Assembly (NCBI GenBank): GCA_903813345.2
Contig: CAIIXF020000003.1
Span: forward strand, 8,623,912-8,687,911
Origin: Owenia fusiformis
Taxonomy: Eukaryota > Annelida > Polychaeta > Sabellida > Oweniidae
DNA length: 64,000 nt
Direction of reading: 5' to 3'
Below are positions 34,906-47,188 of the stretch, one piece after another. The notes under the pieces were generated by a model. That model made no database searches, had not been told where the DNA came from, and saw nothing but the letters and a program-made list of their open reading frames with translations. The translations under genes were made by a program, and so were the position numbers. Every line of letters starts with the position of its first letter. The first letter of the stretch is position 1.

Positions 34906-35334
34906 AGTATCTATAGACATCAGCATTTGTTTTTCTGTTAATTAGTTCAAAATAGATTCGACAACCACAAATATTTTTACTAACCCTGCCATACATTTTT
35001 GATGTCTCAGATAAATACTTTATGAATGTGTTTTCTGAGAAGGTGGGATCAAATCCAAGATTTGACTCAAATTTCACTTTAAAATTATCTTTCATAAAGA
35101 GAGTGTTTTTCTGTTTGTCTACACACATTTCCATAATAACAAAAGTAATATCTTCTATTTCTTGGACATCACAGGTATTCAGTTTGGTGGACATTTCTGA
35201 CTTTTTCCATACAAATGATTTATCTTTGATCTTCCCAAATGGTCTTTTGCAGAACATGAATTTGTTGTCTGTCATTTCACCAATGTAAATGTCTCCATAT
35301 GTATATTCTACCACCATAGCATTTGCTTTGTCAA
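34906..35334 (-). CDS. Internal exon, 143 codons, unrecognised
   Basis: A strong acceptor (aaaatctttccag) and a donor (TACT|GTAAAG, or GTAAAA six bases on) bound an open frame with protein-like content: VDKANAMVVEYTYGDIYIGE, CKRPFGKIKDKSFVWKKSEM, EDITFVIMEMCVDKQKNTLF and FDPTFSENTFIKYLSETSKM. The mix of beta-prone and charged segments suggests a folded domain I cannot name. Adjacent repeat copies A and B flank it, and no partner exon could be linked by phase. It may be one exon of a repeat-associated gene. Confidence 0.5.
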
Positions 35335-36228
35335 CTGGAAAGATTTTAAACAATATTTATAATTAGTGTACAATTATTAGTGGACATTTAATATATTATA
35401 ATTATATTTTTTATGTTTTTTGCCCATTGTAATAATGTTGCTTTGATTCACCCTGAAAATGCCATTTTAAATGTTGTTTATAGCAATGCACAATATATCT
35501 TAATTTAATATTTAAAACACACATGGCTTCAAATGTTATATGCAATTTATGCAATGGATCAGTATACCTGTATCCCTGTGGAATAATGGGAATTCTTTAT
35601 GAATTTTGCTATCTCTGAAATGTTTTCCCATCAACAAGTTCAATGAAGTGTCTCTTGATTTATTAAGGGTTTTCTAGTTAATCAATGAAGCCATTGATGG
35701 GTCAAAAATGAAATGGGATGGTCTGTTGCAGTTCTTCTAGATACTATAGCGGATTCCTAGCCAACATATCTATGCTTCACGCCATTCTGTGTACACACAT
35801 AAAATCGTGGTTCCTAAAAGAAGATTACTTTTGACATCATGTACTTATCTATGTTGTTGTCACACAACTTTGTGGTCCTTTCTAAATGATGCTTTTAAGA
35901 TGGCCAGCCTATGCATATAATGTTAGTGGGCACCATGGTTGAAATCTTGAAACATGATTTGCACTGAAACCCTTATTGCCACAATCTTCATATCTTCACC
36001 AGCAGCCAATCATTATGCAGTACATACAAGTTTTCATGCTCATTTATTAAAAACTAAATAACCTGACAAAGAATATTGAAGGGCAATGGTTAAACTTCAT
36101 ATTTCTTCAAAATGTCATTACGTGATAATAATCGAAAAAAGAAACAAAACTATCTGAAACGACCAAGATTGTTGCTGTTTTGTGCATCTACCTATACCTG
36201 CTGGTAGTATGAATACATGATAGCAGGC

Positions 36229-36417
36229 TCAGTTCGGTTCTACTGATTCTGACCAAAGGTAAAATGCCTTTAGGTTGATTTGCTTTTGTCTATCCAATGG
36301 GGACATCCTGCTGAATGCCTTCCCACGTTCTTCACACTCCTGTTTATGCCCATTGTAATGATGTTGCTTTGATTCACCGGGAAAATTCCATTTTAAATGT
36401 TTTTTCTTGCTATGCAC
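36229..36417 (-). pseudogene. C-terminal coding piece within repeat copy C
   Basis: The minus strand reads KHLKWNFPGESKQHHYNGHK, then QECEERGKAFSRMSPLDRQK and a tail ending AFYLWSESVEPN-stop. Charged, with His/Cys pairs but no complete zinc-finger spacing. The same DNA is partly present in copies A and B, where the frame is deleted, so this is an element-borne relic or the best-kept copy. Confidence 0.4.
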
Positions 36418-37224
36418 AATATTCTTAATTTAATCCTTAAAACACACGTGGCTTCAAATGTTTTATGCAATTGATCAGTATACCTGTATCCCTGTGGAAT
36501 AATGAGAATTCTTTATGAATTTTGCTATCCCTGAAATGTTTTCCCATCGACAAGTTCATATTAAATGAGATTCAGAAGTTTATCAATGAAGCCTGATTGA
36601 TTGGTCAAATGAAATGGGATGGTCTGTTGCAGTTCTTCTGAATATTATAGCTGATTTATAGGAAACATATCTATGCTTCACACCATTCTGTGTACACACA
36701 TAAAATCGTGGTCCCAAAAGAATGTTACTTTTGACATCATTTCTTTGTTGTTGTCACATATCTTTGCGGTCCTTCCTAAATGATGCTTTTAAGGTGGCCA
36801 TCCTATACATATAATGTTAGTGGGCACCATGGTTGAAATAATGAAACATGATTTGCACTGAAACCTTTATTGCCACAATCATCCTGTATCTGTTTAATAG
36901 TGCCATTTTCTCTCTTGCAAAATATTTCTTTGCCTTTACCTCAAATAAAGGAAGTCCTCAATAAGCTAGCCCTGAATACTCGAGTACCAGCCTTGTCTTC
37001 AGATTTGATACCAAATCCTTTGAGTAGATTTTTATTCAATCTATTACAATAAAATCTATAACATCATGTCTGCTGATATATCAAACTGGAAATTATATAA
37101 TATTTTGTTTATTAAGAGTTAAAGTAATTCATATCAAGGTATTCCTTTTGTAGGAAATACAAAAAGTAGTAAAACATGTGACCATTGTTTATGTTGCATA
37201 GCTTGGTAAATTGATCTGTATGTA

Positions 37225-39589
37225 CCCTTATAAAAAATTCAACCTTGAAAGTCCGAATTTAAACCGTTTCCACCAATCATTGAATAATGATTGTTTCAAC
37301 TACCAAGATCAAAGGAAAAACCATTGTACGATGATTAGCAATCATTGTGCAACCATTGTGTTCAACCAAGCGAAGTCAACTCTTTTTCAATGAATGCGCA
37401 ACCGTTTCTATACAATCATTGTAATCTGAAACCATTGTAAACTGCAACCATTTCACATTGAAATGTAAATGGTTGCAATTTGTTTTGTTCAATGATAACA
37501 TAGTTCAACCCCTGCAACCATCCTGAATTAGTATCGTTCCAAAAAATTATCATTTTACCTGAATTAAAATTATCTTTAAGTAAGGATTTGAATCTACCTC
37601 TATTAAACAATAGTATATTAGGATATTTTTTCTGCAAGCATACATGCATGTTTATTATAGTAAATAACTTAATTCATGTTAATATGTTTCTTTCTAAAGT
37701 ACGAGTTTAGGAATGCAATACCAGACTAGTTTTCCACTCAATGGCATATGATAATTTATGTTCTCTGTCATTTACATTATTTACACAAATTAAAAGTACC
37801 ATATTTAGTGTTTATTTCCCTTTATCAGATATTGCCAAAATGATGTTAATTATGAAAAGAATTGAGCAAAATTCCAATTTGGTTAAGAAATTGACCAAGG
37901 TACATCTTAAGATTTCCTTTAAACTTAACAAAACCACAAGATGAGACACAATGGTTTTTGTTCATGATCAGACTGATGATCAAACAATACCTACTACATA
38001 TTGATATTCTCATGGGATTAGGCAAATCAGAATGCTTGAACAGCCAATTAAAACGGTTGAACAGCTAATTAAAACGGTTGAACAGCTAATTAAAACGGTT
38101 GAACAGCTAATTAAAATGCTTGACCAGAAATAGGGTCCATATTCCTAGTTTCTGTTATATTTATTTTCATATTGTGTTATACTATATACATTTTTTTTAT
38201 TATCTATTTCATGCAGAGGGGGGAGGTAAAAATTTGAAAAGTGTTTTCAGATTTTTGAGGGTTTATTTCTTTATTCAATTACTTTATTAAGTGCTGAGAA
38301 ATCTCAAATAGCAAGTATATGAAACTGCAAATACTATTTTCAGAATTTTTATTTCATTTCTATTTAGTTTTTTTTTACCATGGGCATTTAATAAATTGAA
38401 AGTTCATGGCTTTACTGTATTCACTAGGGCATAGCATTTGTACTGAAACTTGTTTTCAGTTTAAATAATATGTGTCAATGATTAAAAAAAACACAAAAAA
38501 TAGGGCTTATTTTTCAAAACTCTCAACTTGAAAAAATCTGGAGGAAAATATGGGAAATTTTCTTTAGCAAATTATTCATCAAGTTCTGTGTATGGAATAA
38601 TTAAATTACATAGGATGCTTCCTTTATAGCAGACTCTAATCAAACTGAGAGTCTCTCTGTTATAAGGTTTGTTTTGCCTTGTCAAATTATTTTTGTTTTG
38701 TTTATGGATTAATGGATTAATAAAGTCTCTTTAGACACATCCTTCAAAGCAGACTCTAATCAAACTAAAGAGACTGAGTCTTTCTGTAATCAGAATTTTT
38801 TAAGTTATGCTTATTGACTTAATTATTCAAAACACATCCTGTAATGTCTGATTGCATTTTCTCTATCAAATCAAAAATATCAAATCAATAAACAGATTAT
38901 TTTCTGATTGAAGGATTTCTTCCTTCCAGACAGATCTTCCCTCCTTTATAATTGTGATAATTACTCAAGTGAAGTATAAGTGTCTGAATTTGTAAAATTC
39001 AAGACTTGACCCAATCAAAATTATTTCAAATGTTTTTGCAATAACTTAAAAAGTAGTGAAGGGATTTTGTAAAAATGATTGTCATGACAGCGAGGGGATT
39101 TGCTATGCCTTAGCATTGCTGTTATCTAGATAATATACATGTGAGTGGGACAATCACCATCCTTCAAGGTTAGATGGAAATTGGTTCAATATATTTTCAT
39201 TCACAAGACAAGTTTACTAAACTATTTCAATACTTTAAATATCTTTTTGATGAAAAAAATTTAAATTCTGACATGTATGCATGAAATACATACATTTGAA
39301 ATATATATTTTAAAGAGCAATATAATTATTTTATGTTGTATTGAGATAATATTGCCATAGGTTTAAAGGGTTGCATTCGATTGAAACGGTTGCAAGAAAT
39401 TCAATCAAAATTGTCAAACGTTTACAATGGTTACATATGATTGAAACATTTTCAATGAGTTTACAACCAAAACTGTAATGGTTGCATTGTAACGGTTGGC
39501 ATGGTTGGATAAATGATCGGATCAATGATTGTACAATGATTGTGCAACGGTTTAAATTCGGACTTTCAAGGTTGAATTTTTTATAAGGG
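37225..39589. mobile_element. 2.4-kb TIR element with TA target duplication
   Basis: Perfect 44-bp inverted ends start CCCTTATAAAAAATTCAACC, and similarity continues for about 15 bp more. TA flanks both ends (37223-37224 and 39590-39591). Inside both ends are clusters of the octamer AACCATTG and its relatives, with inverted forms (CAATGGTT, AACGGTTG): at least eight occur in 37260-37470 and as many in 39370-39550. They look like transposase-binding repeats. No transposase frame is present, so it is non-autonomous. TA duplication fits Tc1/mariner-like elements, but the long ends with subterminal arrays are atypical, so the superfamily is left open. Confidence 0.85.
38038..38121. repeat. 21-bp minisatellite, four units
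   Basis: gaacagctaattaaaacggt plus one base repeats four times from 38038 at an exact 21-bp period (38038, 38059, 38080, 38101), with one variant base in unit 1. It lies inside the TIR element and contains the same 'aacggttg' core found in its subterminal clusters. Confidence 0.95.
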
Positions 39590-39591
39590 TA

Positions 39592-40500
39592 TTCCTGTGT
39601 ATCGTTTTGGATGCTTGTGTTTTTCAAATTTCAATCTTGATCCTCTTAAACATCCTTCATCCTACAAAAGGTTAAAACTTGTTAATTTAAACAGGGTTGA
39701 CATATCTTTTGCTCTTGGGTATACTCTTTCTCTACCCTGGCTGCTACCAAATTAACAATTGTGGTATGTTCATCTTTCTTGCATAACATATAGCCAAAGA
39801 TAAAACCCTTGCATAAGATAATAAAATCTCTTATTAATAAAACGATTGAATTGATGATTCAGTGTACACTTAGCTGTAAGTTTCTTGCTTGTAGCATAAC
39901 AATTGTTAAAAATAGATATGAAACATTTAATATATGTTATAAATGCATAAAAATGTAAGCAAGGAGAATTTATCCCAATGTATTAAAACAGATCAATGCA
40001 CTGAGAACTAAAAACTATATAATTTAATTATATAAGATTATTATTTAGTAAATGAGACTTATCACTTTGTCTCATACTTATCATTGTATTGCTCTAAAAC
40101 TGCTGCTAAAAAGTGTTGGCCTTCCTGCCTTTCCTCTTCAATTTCTCTGTTACTAGAATAATTCCCTGTGGAGAATTATTTTTGTCAAATTAGTGCCTTT
40201 GCATGTATGCTGTAACTAAAATGTATCAATGGCAACAAAACCCAGTGAGGGACAGCAACACCTGTAATATGAGGTAATGAAAAAGAGAGTTATCTTGTTA
40301 ATACCATACCTTGAATCATCAGAATTGACAGCATTGATTGAAGATCAAACCTGCCTTCACCTCCTCTGTGCCTCTGTCAATTATTACCCCTTAACCTGAG
40401 CCATATAGTCTATGAAGGCCTCTTTTATTGTATTTATATAATATAATATTTCTGGTGGACATCCAGTGTATTTATTACAAATCTCTTATCACTAGCAACC
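39592..40500. other. No gene recognised
   Basis: AT-rich. A short string shared with 16600-16650 (gcataagataataaaatctc at about 39805) marks another dispersed repeat. Confidence 0.5.
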
Positions 40501-40518
40501 CCGAGTAATGATTCAAGT

Positions 40519-40740
40519 AATTCATCAATTTCAAAAAACTTGCAGAGGCTCAATAATCATGTTTATCAACATTTTGAGTATCAGATTTGTCAAAATAGGC
40601 ATAGTAACACTTGTAAAACTGTTAAGACTAATTCATCAATTTCAAAAAACTTGTAGAGTTGCAGTAATCATGTTTATCAACATTTTGAATATCAGATTTG
40701 TCAAAATAGGCATGGTAATATTTGACCAATAATCAATGTC
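40519..40740. repeat. 111-bp tandem duplication
   Basis: ttcatcaatttcaaaaaact occurs at 40521 and 40632, followed in both by matching sequence through 'aaaataggcat'. The plus-strand ORF over it is a repeat artefact. Confidence 0.9.
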
Positions 40741-41110
40741 ATTCACAAAGATTTGCTCTCAGTACATTCCATTGACCAGCATTTGAATTTCCTAATTGTC
40801 ACTAATCTGCAATGGTGTTATATTTGAGGATTCCTAATTTTTTCACAAGTCACAGTGGCGATATTCCTTTTGTTGAAAACACTTGCCAATTTGTTATAGA
40901 TTTTTGCACAATCTGTAGATTCTTTACGCATCTTCCTCATACTATTTAGAGGATCTTTTTTCAAAGTTTCTGTGAGGTTGTCCTGTAAATCATTTGATAA
41001 CTCCTCACTCGTGTCATTACCAGATTAATGAGTAATGCCTTCTGCATCTGATATTGCTTGAGTAACCATTGCAATTCAGTCTAGCTGTCCCCTGGCCTTC
41101 CCAAGGATTC

Positions 41111-42630
41111 TTCAAAAGAGGAAAATAGTGATGAGTTCATAAGGTTGAGTATAAGCAAATATTGAAGCATTACACAATAAGTCAGAGGTTGAAAGGGCCA
41201 GTACAAATCCCTGCACAAATGCTAATCAAGCCACTTTTTGAATAATGGTTACAATTTTCTGTCAAACGCATGCTATTAGCTTCTGAGGTGTTCAGGAAAT
41301 AATCAAAAAATAATTTTGATTTTGAGAATGTTGCAGCCTGAACTAGATTTGCATTGAATTATTATTACCTGTTAGTATTCATCATTTGTAGGCTGATTCA
41401 CCATTGCTTTTGTTTCAAAAGTTACGAAAATATAATATCATGTAAATAGACTAGACTGTCCTCACAATCATCCAGACCATTATTGGGAGTTTATTGGTAG
41501 GATTGTAGAAGATAAAATCCTTCAAAAACTCTTTTCAGAGTTTAGGTTCATGATTGGAATCTCTTCACAATTTTCCTGAATTTCTTTTCTTTTTCCCATG
41601 CTTTAGTTCAATTTTTTTAAAACAATTTTTATTTACAGAAACTTTATTTTAGAGCTTGAAAATGTAAAAACAATATATGTCAAAATATTGCGTTTTGGAG
41701 CGATGTGCAGGTTTAATATAGTCAGAAAGAGGCAATTATAATGTGTGACTATATTGCACACTTACAGAGTATTGCGTTTGCATATATTTGAGTATTCTTA
41801 ACTCCACGTATAATCAGTGCTTATTTGTGCTGTTCTACAAATAAAGAGGAGCAATACTTGAATACACAGAGCGTTCCATATATGCAGCGAGTATTGTCCC
41901 TGTACTGTCTCTGTTTATATGTGCTGAGTATTTTTGCTGATTACTGCACATAACAAGAGATTCTTACAAATAGACACTGCTTATAACAAAGCAATATTCT
42001 CTTTTTCATATAGTGTTTCCGACTCCCCTTGCTCAGTCTCAGGAGGAGGCCCAAGTAAAAGATCAACAGAGGTCCTTACCTCTCTTCCGAACATCAAAAA
42101 ATATATTTAAACACTGATTCACAAGATATAATTCAAACCATTCAAGGGATTTTTAGAATCATACTGCATTTTCCTTATTTTACCCTTTGTGCTTTAATAG
42201 GTAGAGTGGGTCTCTACAGTATTGACTATACTGTACAGGGCATTAATATGACAAATGTCATCACCTGGTGGTACCACTTCTCAAGTTATTCAAGTTGCAA
42301 GAATTTCTTACAGACATTGAGTACAACTCCATATATCATCCACAAAACAAATTGAGGCTAAAACAATATGTTACCACTTAAGTAGGAGGTGACATAAAAA
42401 ATTAAACTACAAAAGTGATACTAGTGTATCACTTAAATAAAATCTTCTATTTTTTTAGCAAGGGCAGATGCCTGGACTATGTTTTTAGAAACGTTAGAAC
42501 TATCTATAGCAGGAAGACAATAGTCTCCTTGCTCAAGTTTTGAGATATTAGACCTCAAAAACTGAATAAAAGATATGCTTTAGCCCTGTGACTTGCAATT
42601 TGAGGCTCCGTATATATATATTTTTTCGCA
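41111..42630. other. No gene recognised
   Basis: AT-rich. A 'gagtatt' heptamer recurs at least four times between 41760 and 41945 without clear period. Confidence 0.45.
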
Positions 42631-42639
42631 GGGTTTTTA

Positions 42640-42802
42640 TTACTTTATGTCTTTATTTGGAGAAGTATTGCTTCTGTTTAAGATATCAGAATTATGATGT
42701 GTGTCTGAAGTTGATGATTTTATTGTCGAAGTTCCAGTATCAGAAAATGGTTCATGCGTAACTTTCTTTGGGGTGCTACTTTCTATTTCATTATCAGAAG
42801 AA
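42640..42802 (-). CDS. Terminal exon, Ser/Thr-rich tail
   Basis: An acceptor (attgtttccttag) is followed by 53 codons and TAA. The polar translation begins SSSDNEIESSTPKKVTHEPF and continues SDTGTSTIKSSTSDTHHNSD to NKDIK. An AATAAA overlaps the stop (aagtAATAAAaa), so a poly(A) signal is in place or coincidental. It reads as a disordered C-terminus of an unidentified protein. No upstream exon could be tied to it. Confidence 0.4.
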
Positions 42803-44349
42803 CTAAGGAAACAATGCTATCATCAATGATAAGAGATTTCTATTGAATGGGATGAACGTGACTGTACCGGCCCTTTATTGGCTTCTCCCCTCCACAAATC
42901 CAAATGTTTCTCTCAAGACGGTGCCATTTTGATAACACTGTGGTGCAACTTAAGAAGATTTATAAGCTGATTATCTCAGGTATTTTGTTTTCAAGCAAAA
43001 TGAACAAGGGTTAATGTTCTGAGAAACCAGACTTAGGTGATAAATCATAGTGTTTGTCCCCAACAAATTTAAATAAGCCAGAAAGGAAAATCTTTTCTAG
43101 AAACAGAGAACCCGAGGCCGAGTGATAACCCATCTTGTTTACTATTGTTGCTGTGTGACTATTTGGAAAGCATGTGCAGGTTTAGGCAGCAGCCCTATCT
43201 GGAAGCAATTAATCCTTCCAGGTGCTTAGAAAAGAGAGTTAAGGTACATCTGTTTGCAGGCATGTGGTGTGCTATCACAATCACCATTTGTGAAGACCCT
43301 GGGCAATAGTTAAACAATAATGATCAAAGGGGAAATAAGTTTAACTAAAAGCAAAATCAGGTCCGTTAGTTAATTGGGGAAAAGTAAACAAATTACAATT
43401 GGTAGCGTGACAAGTAAATATGGGGGCAAATGAAATAGATACAACAACAATGAATGGTAGCATGGAAATTTGGAAAGTAAATTGGAATAAGTGAATTTAA
43501 ATCAATGGTAGCGTGGAAGTTAAAATAGTTAAATTAAAGTGAATGTTCAACTTGTGTTATAGTGCGGTAAAGTGTATAATAATATGAAATGAATTAAGAA
43601 ACAAATAGAGTAAATCGATTGTAATCAAAATAATACTCAAAATACACTAGCACAAATTAAGAATACCAGTACAAATACAATATTACAAAAACACACTAGA
43701 ATACATTAAGTTGGCTTACTCATTATCACTGCTGTTTCCTTTGTTCAAGGCATGATATCCAAAATGTTTGATATAAGATCATATTGTGAGAAGCGTATGT
43801 CCAAAAATGTGTAGAAACAAAGTGTGTGTCTCTGTCAAGATTTGGTGTAAAAGATTGCATTTAGCAACTCAGAAAATATAAATCATAGTTCAAAATATAA
43901 AACCATAAAAATGGCAACTAGTGTAAATAAAATTCACAAGAAACAGGTTAATAACTGTGGTAAGGGGAGTTTGGAGTAGCTGTACTGGCTTGAGGGAAGA
44001 TAATCTGTTTGGAGATAATGTACTGCCTTGTAAATTTCTGTAGAGGAGGCCATCACTTGACCTAACATGTAGTTGTTAATGTGGCTCTCAATTAAACATA
44101 TTAAAAGTGTATGGTATAAAACAATAAGGTGCAAACAATATGGTGCAAACCAACATGTTTGTCAAGATTTCAATTTTGAATGATTTTCTGAAATAAAGGT
44201 AAATAGGCCAATCATGGATCATATGATTCTGAACAGGAATGTTGTTAGTTCAGCCATTGTTTCATTTTCGAGTTCATTTCTTTCCGGATTTTCTTGTTCA
44301 GTAATATATACTGGGTGTTCTAAATTGATGCCTTCTTCAGGATTTTGTT

Positions 44350-44680
44350 TTAATAGTTGCTCATCTATCTAGTTCACTTCTCTCTGGCCTGTTTGGTAAA
44401 TGAGATAAGGCCTGCATCTAATGAATCTCCATATTTTGAAATGTGTGTAATCCATAGCTGGTTAAGACTCGGTTTCACGCAAGACTCTCCTCCAGGCATC
44501 TACACCTTTTCCCATGCCTTTTTGACTAGGTCAATGCACCAATACCTATCAGCTCCATAAAACAGGTTTAAAATGTCGGATAAAATGTCTTTATTCCGGC
44601 AAACTGTTCTCCAGTTTTCCTCTGAGGCAACTCCTCTTGAAATCCACTGTTTTACATTTCGATTGTCCTTTTAAGGTAGA
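44350..44680 (-). pseudogene. Decayed coding relic, unrecognised
   Basis: One minus-strand frame reads NVKQWISRGVASEENWRTVC, RNKDILSDILNLFYGADRYW and IDLVKKAWEKV, a stop, then PSLNQLWITHISKYGDSLDA to another stop. The continuity across stops marks a former protein. No family is recognised. Confidence 0.4.
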
Positions 44681-44874
44681 AATCATAACCTTGGCCTTTG
44701 GAGGCATTTCCACTTATTGAGTGTGGCACTCTGGTGCTTGAAAACTCTTTTAGCTCAGGTGGCATCACATCATTCTTAAAGGAGTCTAAGATGTCTATTT
44801 ATTGATATTGAGGCGATTCCACGCATGAAACAGCAATCTAGCTATTTATTTTTCCTGAATTCAGTAGGTTAGCA

Positions 44875-45176
44875 TTATTTCTCCTGCCAGAGATTATAAT
44901 TGCTTGCAAAAATGCACACAATTTGGAACATGAATCTGATGTTTGCATTTTCATTTTTTTCAGCATACAAGATGGAGTCTTCTGGAGAAGGAGCATCTGC
45001 TTCATATGAAATATTCATGTCCCTAACATAAACAATAAACAGCTCCTTCAGTTCTCCAAATAGAACACAAGATATGTTTGCCATGCCTTGTGGTAACCGG
45101 AACACCTTTTTGGCATTTGTTATGCACTTTCTGCTGTATGTATTTGTCATTGCTATCTTGTTAGATCTGATTCTGC
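44875..45176 (-). CDS. Terminal exon, unrecognised
   Basis: An acceptor (ttcaatatttaaag) precedes 100 codons ending TAA. Reading: RIRSNKIAMTNTYSRKCITN, KKVFRLPQGMANISCVLFGE, FIVYVRDMNISYEADAPSPE and a hydrophobic end FMFQIVCIFASNYN. The upstream extension of the open frame (to 45321) is intronic in character. The family is unknown. It lies 0.5 kb beyond the duplicated block at 45711, on the same strand as that block's exons. Confidence 0.4.
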
Positions 45177-45877
45177 CTTTAAATATTGAAAAATAGTGAT
45201 AAAAAAAGATGAAATGTTTCTTCATCCTCAGTAAAATCGGTACCTTTTTCAACCAAACATCTGGTAATTTGATATCACAGATATGCTTTAAAATTTGACA
45301 ATAGAATGAAAGTATACTCATTCATAATAGGACAGACTTTGACTGAAATTGTACTTCAGATTTCAGAAGAAAAACAACATATGTACAATTTGCACAATTT
45401 CCTGTCCAGATGTGTGTTTTTGTGTATATAACAACAATATGAAGAACTTTTAGTGTGACTTCAAACAAATCTTAAAACTTAACAATGGGATTCGTAATTT
45501 ATTTTGTATGAATTATTTTTTCCTGTGAAAATGGCTGTATAGCTTCCCTTATTTTTGCTAAAATTTCCTGTATTCTTGGTTAAAAACTGTAAAATCTCCC
45601 ATTTTTAGCTGTCAACATCTATTGTATATAAAAAATAATTATTAAACCCATGCAGAAAAACTAGTGTTTTCTAAATCCCTATACCGAGACACTGCATGGG
45701 AGTTCGCATTTTAGGGTTAAAACTAATAAGGCCTAGTACAAAGTGTAACATAATGTAAAGGAGTATGCATTCCCGTCCAGAACAGTAAACAAGTATAAAT
45801 GGGACTCCTGTGGCAATGTAACCATTCACTTTGATTCCACTTTCAATTCCCTTCTATCTTCGGGTCTTTGTATTTTT

Positions 45878-46470
45878 TCAGTGATTTTTCACTGGATTTT
45901 CTTGTTTCTCCATCGGCCTAGTACTAGTAGATGGTTCATCTACAGATTCATCTACTTTTCTCTCCTGTACTATTGTCTGAAACAAATTATTGGTTATTTT
46001 TCTTCCTAAAGAGATGTTCCCTTAATTTTTCAATCTATATTTATCTCTCCATTATTGTCTACTTTAAGAGCTTCATTTAGCATTAAGTCAATTAGGATAC
46101 CAAAACTTGTGTGCTTTTATGACTCTGTAGCACATTTCTGTAGACCATTATCACCAATTAATGATTTGCACGATTGGTCCCAAACTGTCTGAGATGACTT
46201 GAGAATTTATTGAATTTTGCTCCATATAAGTGGCATTAGGGGAGGGGCATTGTGTAATTTTTTGATGGCCTAAAAATAATAGTGATATTTAGAAGCTGAA
46301 ATGATTATTAAATATATCCTGTCAGCATCAATAATGAGATGAAAGCCCTCGTTAATTTTTTTTTAGTTTTACCTTAGGTTCAATTCCTGTATCCTCACCA
46401 ACACATTCTGGGTCTTCTTCATCTACTTTGCTCATCACATCATCACATTCTGGGTCTTCTTCATCTAGTA
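45878..46470 (-). CDS. Two-exon acidic C-terminus in duplicated block, copy 1 (intact)
   Basis: Exon A (46470-46373) follows a pyrimidine-rich acceptor (ctgaccattcag) and codes an acidic tandem repeat, LDEEDPECDDVMSKVDEEDP and onward, to GEDTGIEPK at donor CCTAAG|GTAAAA. Exon B (45976-45878) follows acceptor taatttgtttcag and codes TIVQERKVDESVDEPSTSTR, then a Lys-rich end and TGA. Exon A ends and exon B begins in phase 0, so the join is in frame. The 14-residue unit of exon A is a 42-bp DNA repeat. No domain is identified; it looks like a disordered acidic tail. Exon A enters in phase 2, so more exons lie upstream. Confidence 0.5.
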
Positions 46471-46529
46471 CTGAATGGTCAGGACAATAGGTTTGTTTAC
46501 GATACTCTCACTTTTTCATACACCCCTCT

Positions 46530-46990
46530 TTCGAATAAATGCCCACTTGCCTCTTCGCCAGAAATGCAGGCAATTACCCCGATAAATGTGAGGTAATTTT
46601 TTATTTTTTTTATGATTTTTTGAATTTTTTTTCTCAAAGTAACCTCACAGTCATGGGGGTACTGGCAATAAACAACCAAACTCTTTCAAACAAAAGCCCT
46701 TTGCAAAATACCCCCATGGTTTTTATTAAAAACTCGTTCAAATAAAGGCCCTGTGCAAAATAAACGCCCATGGGCCTATTTGCCAGAAACTCCGGTAATA
46801 AAGGCCCACTCCCTTTGGCGTTTATTATAAACTCTTTCAAATAAAGGCCTTGTACAAAATACCCCCATGGGCATTTATCAAAAACTCTTTCAAATAAGGT
46901 CCTGTGCAAAATAAACGCCCATGGGCCTATTTGCCAGAAACTCCGGTAATAAAGGCCCATCCCCTTGGGATACCATTGAGTCATTTCTTC
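46530..46990. repeat. Degenerate repeats of 'aataaacgcccatgggc' type
   Basis: Segments such as ctctttcaaataaaggcc, caaaataaacgcccatgggc and tttgccagaaactccgg recur four to five times. The open minus-strand frame of 116 codons is a translation of this repeat, not a gene. The palindromic GCCCATGGGC core suggests a MITE-derived array. A second copy lies at 53470-53910. Confidence 0.7.
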
Positions 46991-47188
46991 CCCACTGCCA
47001 TTTTGAAATAGGCATATAGCTTGTCAGTCTTTCAAAGTCCATGCCTTATAGTCATATAACTTGACTATTGCACCATGTCTTACAAGCAGGCATTTAAAAG
47101 TACACATAATTTATACATTGGTCAGTCTCACAGCTATTCATTCATTAAATAATCAGTCTATTTTGCTTGGAATGGGGGTACAAACTAT

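Larger units (their letters stand above)
34172..36883. repeat. Repeat family in three local copies
   Basis: Copy A at 34172-34510, copy B at 35423-35991 and copy C at 36165-36883, all in the same orientation. A and C share gtgcatc..acctatacctg and atagcaggctcagt. A, B and C share ttgctttgattcacc. B and C share gaaatgggatggtctgttgc through cattgccacaatc. Copy C uniquely retains about 110 bp (36241-36352) carrying an intact minus-strand coding piece; copy A has that piece cleanly deleted. Confidence 0.85.
45711..47188. repeat. Duplicated 1.5-kb block, copy 1
   Basis: The block aligns along its whole length with 52588-54111 in direct orientation, from 'ctaat(a/t)aggcctagtac' to gaatgggggtacaaactat. 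Differences are scattered substitutions, small gaps and a different number of units in an internal coding minisatellite. It contains two minus-strand exons and a stretch (46530-46980) of repeated 'caaaataaacgcccatgggc' strings. Boundaries are sharp and no TIR or target duplication was found. Confidence 0.9.

Noticed and set aside
46370-46395. tRNA box-B-like string (ggttcaattcctg)
   Set aside because: No box A or cloverleaf nearby; the sequence is the end of a coding exon on the other strand.
46634-46984. Minus-strand 116-codon ORF (and its twin at 53577-53906)
   Set aside because: Translation of degenerate 'aataaacgcccatgggc' repeats; repeated peptide strings reflect the DNA repeat.
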